Origin: CAZAFN01 sp964484795
GTDB taxonomy: Bacteria; Pseudomonadota; Alphaproteobacteria; Methylaequorales; Methylaequoraceae
Assembly: GCA_964484795.1 (NCBI GenBank)
Contig: CAZAFN010000013.1
Location: forward strand, 1 to 42,459
Length of the DNA stretch: 42,459 bases
Reading direction: 5' to 3'
This document shows, piece by piece, positions 24,995 through 32,286 of this stretch. Both the position numbers and the translations under genes were made by a program. The notes under the pieces are model-generated. The model was not told the origin of the DNA and made no database searches. It was given only the letters and a program-made list of their open reading frames with translations. The first letter of the stretch is position 1, and every line of letters starts with the position of its first letter.

Positions 24995-26419
24995 GTGAAT
25001 ATTTCAGGCAAAGTTTTATGTGTTGGTGATATAATACTTGATTCTTACTCTGAAGGTGAAGTTGATCGAATATCTCCCGAAGCACCAATTCCAGTATTAA
25101 AAATTAATAAGGAAGAAAATCATTTTTTAGGTGGCTGTGGGAATGTAGCAAGAAATATATGTGCCGCTGGAGGGACTTGCCATCTAATTTCTATTGTAGG
25201 TAATGACAAAGAATCAAAAATTTTAAAGAATCTGTCTAAAAACCTAAAAAACTTATCATTTAATTTCATAGTAGATAATACAAGATGTACAACAAAGAAA
25301 AAAAGATTTGTTTCAGATAATCAACAAATTCTAAGAGTTGACTCTGAGACCACTGAACCGATTAATTTTGAGATAGAATCAAAGATTCTAAAAATTTTTG
25401 AAAAGATGGTAAATAGTTTTGATGTAGTAGTAATTTCAGATTACAATAAAGGTTTCATTACGCCTAATTTGGCAAAAAATATAATAAACACTTCAAAGAA
25501 AAAGAAAAAAAAAATTATTGTTGACCCAAAAAGAAATAATTTTAGCTTGTATAAAAATGCGACAATAATCACTCCAAATTTCAAAGAACTTCTTTTAGCT
25601 ACAAATTCGGTATTTGACGGAAATAATAAAAATGGTCTAGTTAAAAGACTATCAAAAAAAATTATTAAAGATTTTGAATTTGATTCTGTAATAACAACAA
25701 TGAGTTCAGATGGGATGATTGTGGTTCAAAATTCCAATAAAGCCTTTGAGTTTCCATCAAAGGCTAAAGAAGTGTTTGATGTTTCAGGTGCTGGAGATAC
25801 GGTTGTTGCATATGTTGCTGTTGAAATAAGTAGAGGAGAAAAATTATTAAAAGCAACAGAGCTGGCAAATGAAGCAGCAGGAATCGTTGTTGGAAAGTTT
25901 GGAACAGCTACTGTTTCTAGAGAAGAAATGAAAATCAAAACAGAAACGAATAACAAACTGTGTTCACTAAAAGAAGTATTTGATGAGATAAATCATAACC
26001 AAAAAGGAAAAAAAATAGGTTTTACAAATGGTTGTTTTGATTTGATACATCAGGGCCATATAGATTATTTGAAAAAAGCAAGATCACATTGTGATTTCTT
26101 GATTTTAGCAATTAATAGTGATTTTTCAGTCAGTAAGATCAAAGGGAAAGAGAGGCCAATTATTAACCAAGCCGAAAGGTCAATCATTTTAGCTAATTTT
26201 AATTTTATTGATAGAATAATAATTTTTAATGATGAAACACCTATAAAAATAATAAAAAAATTAAAACCTAATTTGATTTTTAAGGGAGATGATTACAAAA
26301 AAAATGAAGTTGTTGGAAACAAAGAAATTTCGAAATGGGGTGGAGATGTTATATTGATTAAGTGTTTAAAGGGAAAATCTACTTCTAATATTATAAAGAG
26401 AATTAAATATGGATCTTAG
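24995..26419 (+). CDS. hldE: Bifunctional heptose 7-phosphate kinase / heptose 1-phosphate adenylyltransferase
   Basis: Makes ADP-heptose for the lipopolysaccharide inner core. The N-terminal half (1-320) is a PfkB-type kinase with GGCGNVARNI (about 47-56) and DVSGAGDTVVAY (about 260-271). The C-terminal half (335-474) is a nucleotidyltransferase with GFTNGCFDLIHQGHIDYL carrying HxGH. At 474 aa both domains are full length. The start is GTG, in contact with the stop of the previous gene. The phosphatase GmhB and epimerase HldD of the same pathway are not in the window. Confidence 0.95.
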   Translation: MNISGKVLCVGDIILDSYSEGEVDRISPEAPIPVLKINKEENHFLGGCGNVARNICAAGGTCHLISIVGNDKESKILKNLSKNLKNLSFNFIVDNTRCTTKKKRFVSDNQQILRVDSETTEPINFEIESKILKIFEKMVNSFDVVVISDYNKGFITPNLAKNIINTSKKKKKKIIVDPKRNNFSLYKNATIITPNFKELLLATNSVFDGNNKNGLVKRLSKKIIKDFEFDSVITTMSSDGMIVVQNSNKAFEFPSKAKEVFDVSGAGDTVVAYVAVEISRGEKLLKATELANEAAGIVVGKFGTATVSREEMKIKTETNNKLCSLKEVFDEINHNQKGKKIGFTNGCFDLIHQGHIDYLKKARSHCDFLILAINSDFSVSKIKGKERPIINQAERSIILANFNFIDRIIIFNDETPIKIIKKLKPNLIFKGDDYKKNEVVGNKEISKWGGDVILIKCLKGKSTSNIIKRIKYGS

Positions 26420-27163
26420 CGCAGTATTTTTTGATGTTGATGGAACTATTGTTGAAACGGAAGATTTTCATAGAAGGTCTTTTAATGAGTCTTTTAAGGA
26501 ATTTAATTTAAATTGGTATTGGGACGAAGCTATTTATAAAGAACTTATTAACATTGGTGCAGGTAAGGAAAGAATTAGACACTATATTTCAAGAGCATGG
26601 CCTGAAATGTTAGATTATAAAAACCTTGAGAAGTATATTGATTCAATTCACAAAACAAAAAATGAAATTTATGATGACTACATCATTGATTCTAAAATTC
26701 AACCTAGGCCAGGAGTGTTAAGGTTAATATACGAGTTAAAAAAAAAAAAATTCGTATCGCCTTAATTTCCTCAAACTCTGAGGTTAATTTGATAAATCTT
26801 TTTGAGAAGGGACTTAAAATAGATCACAAATCAATTTTTGATCTAATAGCGCATGGTGAGTGTACTAGACAAAAAAGGCCATCTCCAGAAATATATGAGT
26901 GGGCTTTAGAAAAATTAAGACTTCCTCCTCAAGCGTGTATTGCTATAGAAGATTCACCTAGAGGCCTTGAATCTGCAAGTAATGCTAAAATAGATGTGTT
27001 GGTCACTCCTTCTTTCCTTACAGTAAATGAGGACTTTAAAGATGCAAAATTAATTGTGTCTGACTTAGGAGAAGATGATAAACCATTTAAGACAATTGAT
27101 GGAAATAATTTTGGTTATGATCTGGTAACCTTCGATCTGTTACAAAATTTAATTAATCGTTAG
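26409..27163 (+). pseudogene. cbbY: CbbY-like HAD phosphatase, frameshifted at an A13 run
   Basis: HAD hydrolase split in two frames. The first part (26409-26765) has the nucleophile motif FFDVDGTIVETEDFHRRSF and the CbbY-like LNWYWDEAIYKELI. The second frame continues as KIRIALISSNSEVNL with HAD motif 2 and later KRPSPEIYEWAL and AIEDSPRGLESA (motifs 3 and 4). The switch falls in a run of 13 A (26738-26750); one extra A or two fewer would join the halves into a normal protein of about 250 aa. It may be a sequencing or assembly error, a real mutation, or slippage that yields some full-length protein. CbbY proteins remove phosphate from sugar phosphates such as xylulose-1,5-bisphosphate. It overlaps the hldE end by 11 bases. 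Confidence 0.8.
26738..26750. repeat. Homopolymer A13 at the frame switch
   Basis: Thirteen consecutive A between a Leu codon and TTC. It allows -1 ribosomal shifting or polymerase slippage, and is also a classical place for sequencing error. Confidence 0.9.
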
Positions 27164-27271
27164 ATTAAGAAATATATTAAAAACATAATTTTAGATAAAA
27201 AGAGTTACATCTAAACGCAGGAACATTTTTAACTTATTTTAAATTTTATTTAATAATGTTAAAAAATAATT

Positions 27272-27661
27272 ATGAGTCTTAAATTAATACTATTTCTTCC
27301 AATTTTTGAAATCATCGCATTTGTATTGTTTGGTGATTTTTTTGGATTTTTTCCGGTTCTTTTTATGATTTTAGTTACAGGGTTTTTTGGATTTTTTTTG
27401 TTGAAATCAAGCATAAGTGTTAAAGATGTAGAAGAATTGGCTTCTAATCCTGAAGATTGGATGTATAAGAAAATTGCAGGAATTCTATTAATAATACCCG
27501 GTTTTGTAACAGATTTTTTTGGTTTAGTTTTGCTGATCAATTCATTAAGAAAATTTGTGTGGGATTTTATTCCTGAAAAAGTAAAAGTTTATTCAGAAAA
27601 AGATAAACCTAAAAAAGACGAAGTAATTGAGGGGGAATACAGAGACCTAGATGACAAATAA
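27272..27661 (+). CDS. fxsA: FxsA-family membrane protein
   Basis: A 129-aa inner-membrane protein of the FxsA family. The first membrane segments (about 5-50) contain PIFEIIAFVLFGDFFGFFPVL, and the segment KIAGILLIIPGFVTDFFGLVLL (about 68-90) is the family core; the tail is charged and cytoplasmic (VIEGEYRDLDD). In E. coli FxsA lessens exclusion of phage T7 by the F plasmid; its normal role is unknown. It overlaps the acylphosphatase start by 11 bases. Between it and the cbbY-like gene lie 108 bases in which I see no gene. Confidence 0.9.
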   Translation: MSLKLILFLPIFEIIAFVLFGDFFGFFPVLFMILVTGFFGFFLLKSSISVKDVEELASNPEDWMYKKIAGILLIIPGFVTDFFGLVLLINSLRKFVWDFIPEKVKVYSEKDKPKKDEVIEGEYRDLDDK

Positions 27662-27932
27662 TGTTTCCAATACCTTTTGTAAAATAACAGGGCGTGTACA
27701 GGGAGTTGGTTTTAGAGCGTGGTCAAAGAAAATGGCTAAAACGTATAATCTAAAGGGTTGGGTTAAAAACTGTCCTGATGAATCTGTAGAACTAGAAATA
27801 AGTGGAGAAGAAACAAAGCAACAAAAATTTATTAAAGATTGTGAGCGTGGGCCAATTTTTAGTAAAGTTATTAAAGTTGAATCGATAGAAAGACCATATA
27901 AGAAGTTCGATGGTTTTGAGATTTTATATTAA
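27651..27932 (+). CDS. acyP: Acylphosphatase
   Basis: Small cytosolic enzyme that hydrolyses acyl phosphates such as carbamoyl phosphate or acetyl phosphate. It has 93 aa. Catalytic Arg22 lies in GRVQGVGFRAW, and Asn40 in GWVKNCPDESV. It starts inside the end of fxsA and its stop shares one base with the start of the next gene (TAATG), so the group is likely one operon. Confidence 0.95.
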   Translation: MTNNVSNTFCKITGRVQGVGFRAWSKKMAKTYNLKGWVKNCPDESVELEISGEETKQQKFIKDCERGPIFSKVIKVESIERPYKKFDGFEILY

Positions 27933-28510
27933 TGAAAATTTATTTTCTTCGGCATACTTCCTTGAAAGTGGGTTCAGATATATTTTATGGACAGACAGAT
28001 CTAGATGTTTCAGGTTCATTTTTATCTGAACTAAAAGTTGTTAAAAAAAAATTTTTAAAAGAAAAAATAGATGTTAGAAATTTAGAAGTTTACTCAAGTC
28101 CATTAAAAAGATGTATGAAATTAACAAAGAAAATATCAGATAATTTTAGAGTCGATAATAGACTCAAAGAATTAAATCTTGGTGATTGGGAAATGAAAAA
28201 AATGAAGACAATTCCCAAAGAAGAAATTTTTAAATGGGAAGAAAACTTGATGACTTATAAAATACCAAATGGTGAAAGTAATAAGGATTTTTTGTTACGA
28301 TTAAAATCTTTTTTAAAAGATGTAATTAAATTAAAGAAGGATGTTTTGATAGTTGCGCATGCTGGTTCAATAAATGGAATGATTTCTAATTTAACTAATG
28401 AACCATTTGATAAACTTGTTAAAAATTATTGGGAGAAGATTGGGTTTGGATCACTTTCCTTGATAGAAAAAAATGGTGGTCAAAGCAGAATTAGATTTAT
28501 AGGAAAATAA
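27932..28510 (+). CDS. Histidine phosphatase family protein (CobC/phosphoglycerate-mutase-like)
   Basis: A 192-aa member of the branch-1 histidine phosphatase superfamily. The phosphorylated His8 is in FLRHTSL, the second catalytic His near 142 in IVAHAGSINGM, and YSSPLKRCMKLT and LKELNLGDWEMKKM are family blocks. The form RHT...YGQTDLDVS resembles alpha-ribazole phosphatase (CobC), but no cobalamin operon is in the window, so the substrate is open. It overlaps acyP by one base. Confidence 0.82.
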   Translation: MKIYFLRHTSLKVGSDIFYGQTDLDVSGSFLSELKVVKKKFLKEKIDVRNLEVYSSPLKRCMKLTKKISDNFRVDNRLKELNLGDWEMKKMKTIPKEEIFKWEENLMTYKIPNGESNKDFLLRLKSFLKDVIKLKKDVLIVAHAGSINGMISNLTNEPFDKLVKNYWEKIGFGSLSLIEKNGGQSRIRFIGK

Positions 28511-28514
28511 AAAA

Positions 28515-29234
28515 ATGTTTAATTTTTTTAAAAAAATGAAAATTAAAAAAGAAATGATCGACGACATTAAAGTTATAAGGAAAAGAAATAGATTAAAAAC
28601 AATTTCGTTGAAAATAAAAGATGGTGAACCAGAGATTTCCTGCCCTGTTTTTACATCAAGAAATCAAATCAGGTCAATTATTGAAAAAAGACAAGAGTGG
28701 ATTAGAAGAAAAATTGCTGAACAACAAAGACAAAAAAAAATGTCCTTCAAATTTGCTGATAGAAAAAAAATAAATTTTTTAAACAAAAAATTAACGATAA
28801 TTTTTAAAAATGGCTCAAAAAATAATGCGAACTTAATTGATGAAAACTTAATAATTACTTCGTCAAACCAATCACTGAAGAATCTAAAGGATCTATTAAT
28901 AAGGTGGTACAAATTCCAGGCTAAAAAATATTTAAAAAAAAGAACCAAACAAATATCTCTAAAGATAGGAATAAATTTCAAATTAGTCTGTGTTAAAGGT
29001 TATAAAGGAAGATGGGGGGCATGCTCTTCATCAGGCGAAATTTTTTTAAACTGGAAATTAATGATGTTACCAAGAAATATAATTGATTATATCATTGTGC
29101 ATGAACTATGTCACATAGTTGAGCCAAATCACTCTTCGCGTTTCTGGTTACTAGTTGAAAAATTTGAACCAGAATACAATAGAAAAAAGGATTGGTTAAA
29201 AACTTATGGATCTTCAATAATTTCATTTTCCTAA
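28515..29234 (+). CDS. YgjP-like metal-dependent hydrolase (M48-related, DUF45)
   Basis: A 239-aa protein with a zinc-binding HELCH motif (His196-Glu197-His200) and a third likely ligand His206 in EPNHSSRFW, typical of the YgjP/WLM group. YKGRWGACSSSGEIFLNWKLM is the conserved block upstream. The basic N-terminus (about 1-90) contains a short domain rich in Lys. Members are predicted metallopeptidases; the substrate is unknown. It ends 13 bases before the tRNA gene on the other strand. Confidence 0.88.
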   Translation: MFNFFKKMKIKKEMIDDIKVIRKRNRLKTISLKIKDGEPEISCPVFTSRNQIRSIIEKRQEWIRRKIAEQQRQKKMSFKFADRKKINFLNKKLTIIFKNGSKNNANLIDENLIITSSNQSLKNLKDLLIRWYKFQAKKYLKKRTKQISLKIGINFKLVCVKGYKGRWGACSSSGEIFLNWKLMMLPRNIIDYIIVHELCHIVEPNHSSRFWLLVEKFEPEYNRKKDWLKTYGSSIISFS

Positions 29235-29247
29235 TTTATTTAACAAT

Positions 29248-29324
29248 TGGCGCGCCCGAAAGGAGTCGAACCCTTAACCTTTTGAGCCGAAATCAAATGC
29301 TCTATCCAATTGAGCTACGGGCGC
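29248..29324 (-). tRNA. tRNA-Arg (anticodon UCG)
   Basis: On the minus strand the acceptor GCGCCCG pairs with CGGGCGC, the D arm is GCTC...GAGC, and the anticodon stem TTTGA/TCAAA encloses loop TTTCGGC with anticodon TCG at plus-strand 29288-29290. The T arm has TTCGACT. Discriminator G and an encoded CCA end it; total 77 bases. It would read CGA and, with U34 modified, other CGN codons. No integrase or attachment repeat is seen near it. Confidence 0.96.
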
Positions 29325-29367
29325 CTGTTTAAATTATCGTATACAAATCAACCAATTGAATAAAGCA

Positions 29368-30681
29368 TTAATTGTCTGCCCCATGAGATAGATTATTTAG
29401 ACTTTTATGAAAAAACAAAACCATACTACCTACCAATAAACATATTAAAGTAATTCCCAAGAAAACCTTTTGTTCACCTAATCTTTCAGAATACTGTCCA
29501 ATCAAACCAGCTAATTTGTTTCCCATTCCAATTGCTGCAAAATAAATACCCATAATTGATGAAACAAGTTGTTTAGGAGAAAGTTTTGTAATGAATGATA
29601 GGATTACTGGAGAAGCGCACAATTCTCCTATCGTGTGGAAAAGGTAAGCTAAAATCAACCAATACATTGAGGATTTCCCAAAAATTTTAGCTTCAATTGA
29701 CGCAAAAAACATAAAAACAAACCCTATACCCATAATAATGAGTCCTATGGCTATCTTAAATATAGAAGAACTAACAATTTTTTTTTTTTGAACTATTAAC
29801 CAAAAATATGAAATATAAAATCCAAGTAAAATTATCATAAGGGGGTTGATGGATTGAAACCAACTGGCAGGAACTTCCCAATTCAAGAAGTCAATAAATC
29901 TATCAGTTTTTTGGAATGCAAAAATATTCATTAATCCACCAGCTTGTTCAAAAGAAGCCCAAAAAATCATCAAGACCACAGAAGCGAGTATAATTAATTT
30001 GATTCTATCTATTTCTATTCTTGTAAATTTCAATCTTATTTTTTCATTATCATTAGTTTTTTTAATCTTTGTAGAGAAATTTTTTTGGCCGTAAAGAAAA
30101 AAAACCTGACCTATTATCATACCCAATCCTGCTAGGGAGAACCCATAGTGCCAGCCATAAATTTCCCCGACATAACCAACGATTATGCTAGCAAAGAAGG
30201 CACCAAAGTTAATTCCTATGTAGAAGATTGTAAAACCTTGATCTCTTCGAAGATCGTTTTTTTTGTAAAGACTGCCTACTAAGCTTGAAATATTTGGTTT
30301 GAGCAGACCTACTCCGAGTATTATTAAACTTAAACCAAAAAAGAAAAAAAAATTATTTTGAATAGCTAAAGATAAATGTCCTATGCATAAAAGAAATCCT
30401 CCAAGTAGTACGGATTTTTCACTACTTATATATCTATCTGCAATGACCCCTCCTGGCACACAAGCCAAATAAACAAGAGCTGTATACCAACCATAAAGTT
30501 TGATTGCCTCAGCATTCGTCCACCCCATTCCTGGGTTTGTTGAATTAACCTCTGAAACCAAATAAAGGACTAAAATTGCCCGCATTCCATAATAACTAAA
30601 TCTTTCCCACAATTCAGTGAAGAAAAGTGTAGTTAAGCCTCTGGGATGATTTGAGAATTCACTTAGGAAATTAATGTTCAT
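29368..30681 (-). CDS. Proton-dependent oligopeptide transporter (POT family)
   Basis: A 437-aa major-facilitator transporter of the POT/PTR family that brings in di- and tripeptides with protons. The first helix carries ELWERFSYYGMRAIL, holding the ExxER proton-coupling motif; DRYISSEKSVLLGG is the A-type loop; and the PTR2 region near FTIFYIGINFGAFFASIIVGYVGE is recognisable (about 140-165). About 12 membrane helices can be traced. It is somewhat short compared with 480-500 aa relatives, with short loops. DUF2721 is coded 18 bases upstream on the same strand. Confidence 0.92.
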   Translation of the reverse strand: MNINFLSEFSNHPRGLTTLFFTELWERFSYYGMRAILVLYLVSEVNSTNPGMGWTNAEAIKLYGWYTALVYLACVPGGVIADRYISSEKSVLLGGFLLCIGHLSLAIQNNFFFFFGLSLIILGVGLLKPNISSLVGSLYKKNDLRRDQGFTIFYIGINFGAFFASIIVGYVGEIYGWHYGFSLAGLGMIIGQVFFLYGQKNFSTKIKKTNDNEKIRLKFTRIEIDRIKLIILASVVLMIFWASFEQAGGLMNIFAFQKTDRFIDFLNWEVPASWFQSINPLMIILLGFYISYFWLIVQKKKIVSSSIFKIAIGLIIMGIGFVFMFFASIEAKIFGKSSMYWLILAYLFHTIGELCASPVILSFITKLSPKQLVSSIMGIYFAAIGMGNKLAGLIGQYSERLGEQKVFLGITLICLLVGSMVLFFHKSLNNLSHGADN

Positions 30682-30699
30682 AAAATTCTACTAGCAATT

Positions 30700-31152
30700 T
30701 TATTTTTTTCCAATTAACCTTTCTGCATCATCTATCTTTTTGGGATCACAAAGATCTTCAATGTGAGTTTTTAATGCTTTGCTACTAAGATTGATTTCAA
30801 TCAGGAAAACAAATAATGCAACAGAGAATAAAACAAGAGCCAGAATAAAAAAAAACGATGCTATTTCTAAATTGTAAATTCCTATCAAAATTGTTAACAA
30901 ATTAAATAGAAAAGATAGAGCCGAAAAAAATTGCATAGCCTGAACGTATTTAAGTCTAAGATTCAAGATCTGTATCTGTTCTATATATCGCATTTGCAGA
31001 TATTTTCTCTTTTTAAACTTTTCTGTAAATATTTCGGCATGAACTTTTCTAATGAGTGTGCTAAGAGATATCCATCTGTTTCCAAATGTTAGCATCATAA
31101 GGGGTATTGCTGGAAACAAAAAAGCAGAATAAGTTAGTTGAAAATTACTCAT
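30700..31152 (-). CDS. DUF2721-family membrane protein
   Basis: A 150-aa protein with three hydrophobic segments (about 5-25, 70-95, 100-120). The conserved start region FLFPAIPLMMLTFGNRWISLSTLIRKVHAE and the middle RYIEQIQILNLRLKYVQAMQFFSALSFLFN fit the DUF2721 family. Function is unknown. It is followed at 18 bases by the peptide transporter gene, so cotranscription is likely, and its start is 24 bases from the divergent methyltransferase gene. Confidence 0.78.
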   Translation of the reverse strand: MSNFQLTYSAFLFPAIPLMMLTFGNRWISLSTLIRKVHAEIFTEKFKKRKYLQMRYIEQIQILNLRLKYVQAMQFFSALSFLFNLLTILIGIYNLEIASFFFILALVLFSVALFVFLIEINLSSKALKTHIEDLCDPKKIDDAERLIGKK

Positions 31153-31176
31153 ATTTGTTAAATACTTTAGAAAGTA

Positions 31177-31623
31177 ATGTTCTATTATTATAACAACTTT
31201 AACACAAAATTATTTCTTAAAATTAAATTTCATCAGAAAGAAAAAACAATTATCAGGTTAGAGCGGATTCATTACCCAGTTAAAATTTATACAAAATCTT
31301 ACGAATTTAAACCTTTTATAGATTTTTTTTCTGGGAGAATAAAAAGTTTTAACTTTAAATTTAGACTAGATAAATTTTCCGAAGCAGTAAAAAATGTATT
31401 GGGTTGTTTGTGTTGTATTCCTTATGGACAAATAGTCACATATTCTGATATTGCAAAAAAGGTAAATTTACACCCTAGGTTTATTGGAAATGTTTGCAGA
31501 ATTAATCCTTTCCCAATAATAATTCCTTGCCATAGAGTGATTTCAAAGAACGGATCAAATTTTTATCAATGGGGAAGTGAAAGAAAGATTTTTCTACAGA
31601 ATCTCGAAAAAAAATTCATATAA
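31177..31623 (+). CDS. ogt: O6-methylguanine-DNA methyltransferase
   Basis: Suicide repair protein that moves alkyl groups from O6-alkylguanine to its own cysteine. The catalytic Cys118 is in IPCHRVI, the family signature; IPYGQIVTYSDIAKKV is the DNA-binding helix-turn-helix, and RINPFPIIIPC joins them. At 148 aa it is the short Ogt-type form with a reduced N-terminal domain. Its divergent neighbour starts 24 bases away. The start codon has no good ribosome-binding site. Confidence 0.92.
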   Translation: MFYYYNNFNTKLFLKIKFHQKEKTIIRLERIHYPVKIYTKSYEFKPFIDFFSGRIKSFNFKFRLDKFSEAVKNVLGCLCCIPYGQIVTYSDIAKKVNLHPRFIGNVCRINPFPIIIPCHRVISKNGSNFYQWGSERKIFLQNLEKKFI

Positions 31624-31624
31624 A

Positions 31625-31641
31625 TTGGCATAAAAATTGCT
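31625..31641 (+). promoter_or_regulatory. Sigma54-like promoter element (candidate)
   Basis: TTGGCATAAAAATTGCT has GG (31627-31628) and GC (31639-31640) exactly 10 bases apart and matches most of YTGGCACG-N4-TTGCW. It begins right after the ogt stop and would start transcription near 31652, at the first of two hairpins. The presence of RpoN in this organism is unknown. Confidence 0.3.
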
Positions 31642-31651
31642 TTATATACAT

Positions 31652-31740
31652 TACTTTCTGTTAAATGTCAGAAAATTGAACATCGGGAAGACCTAACAGC
31701 ATAATATTTCCTCCCTTAAAAAAAGGGTCTTCCCAGTTCT
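31652..31740 (+). ncRNA. Candidate structured RNA or bidirectional terminator between convergent genes
   Basis: Two perfect inverted repeats occupy the 119-base gap between ogt and the convergent 72-aa gene. Hairpin 1 pairs TTTCTG (31655-31660) with CAGAAA (31669-31674), loop 8. Hairpin 2 pairs GGGAAGACC (31685-31693) with GGTCTTCCC (31726-31734), loop 32. A sigma54-like element stands upstream on the plus strand. On the minus strand the loop of hairpin 2 holds an optimal GGGAGGA (31715-31709) six bases before ATG of a 13-codon frame, MLLGLPDVQFSDI (31702-31661). No T-run follows on the plus strand. It may be a small RNA, a transcription barrier for both genes, or chance. Confidence 0.35.
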
Positions 31741-31742
31741 AA

Positions 31743-31961
31743 TTAATCCTTAATGTTACTTATAAACACAATTAATTCGTCAATTTTGTTATCAGGAATT
31801 TCTTTGTACGAACAATGAAATTGAGTTTTTACAATACTGCAAATGTGAGCGTACGGATTTCTTCCTTTAGGGTGGTTGGGATGTGATTTGAGATTACCTT
31901 GCAACTGATCACCTCTCAGTTGAATCAATGACCAAACTTTTTTCCTATTTTGTTCATTCAT
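31743..31961 (-). CDS. Small conserved-looking protein of unknown function (72 aa)
   Basis: A 72-aa soluble protein without membrane segment or signal peptide. The polypeptide MNEQNRKKVWSLIQLRGDQL then a Pro/His-rich stretch SHPNHPKGRNPYAHI and a closing helix EIPDNKIDELIVFISNI. The end (KTQFHCSYKEIPDNKIDELI) faintly recalls the C-terminal part of phage antirepressor-type domains, but this is too weak to name it. The next gene on the strand ends one base before its start, and codon use looks like its neighbours, so it is probably a real gene in an operon. Confidence 0.65.
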   Translation of the reverse strand: MNEQNRKKVWSLIQLRGDQLQGNLKSHPNHPKGRNPYAHICSIVKTQFHCSYKEIPDNKIDELIVFISNIKD

Positions 31962-31962
31962 T

Positions 31963-32226
31963 CTAACGGAAACCCTGGTTTGTCCTAGTTCGTGCTTTTT
32001 TTTTTGACCTTTTAAAAATTTTTATTTCATTTTCAACATCTTTCTGGATCATTTTTTTTTGCATAATATATTTATTACCTGGTTTAGGGGGGGGTAATTT
32101 TTTAAAAGTCCCATCATCCTTCATCAAAAAGTAATTACCGTTTTTATCTTGAATGATTTCATCAGCCAATGAAAGGTAGAAAATTACTAAATTAAAAAAA
32201 ATAAGATGTATGATGAATAATTTCAT
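31963..32226 (-). CDS. Small secreted basic protein, unknown
   Basis: An 87-aa protein with a signal peptide (KLFIIHLIFFNLVIFYLSLA, about 2-21). The mature part starts DEIIQDKNGNYFLMKDDGTF, a short beta-hairpin-like motif, then KLPPPKPGNK and a very basic tail (KRSKKKARTRTNQ). A run of eight G on the plus strand (32087-32094) codes for the prolines. The start at 32226 is preferred over one 36 bases upstream because it puts the signal peptide first. Function is unknown. Confidence 0.6.
   Translation of the reverse strand: MKLFIIHLIFFNLVIFYLSLADEIIQDKNGNYFLMKDDGTFKKLPPPKPGNKYIMQKKMIQKDVENEIKIFKRSKKKARTRTNQGFR
32087..32094. repeat. Homopolymer G8 inside a small secreted protein gene
   Basis: Eight consecutive G (C on the coding strand, within Leu-Pro-Pro-Pro codons). 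With the C8 at 21.2 kb it is the longest G/C run noticed in this AT-rich window and could act as a slippage site. Confidence 0.6.
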
Positions 32227-32286
32227 TTGTATTGATGATATTTTTGTACATCTTCGTGTCAATTAAATGTTTATTTAAAAAGTCTT

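Noticed and set aside
29248..29324. tRNA-Arg as an integration site for a mobile element
   Set aside because: No integrase, no direct repeat of the tRNA end and no change in gene character on either side.
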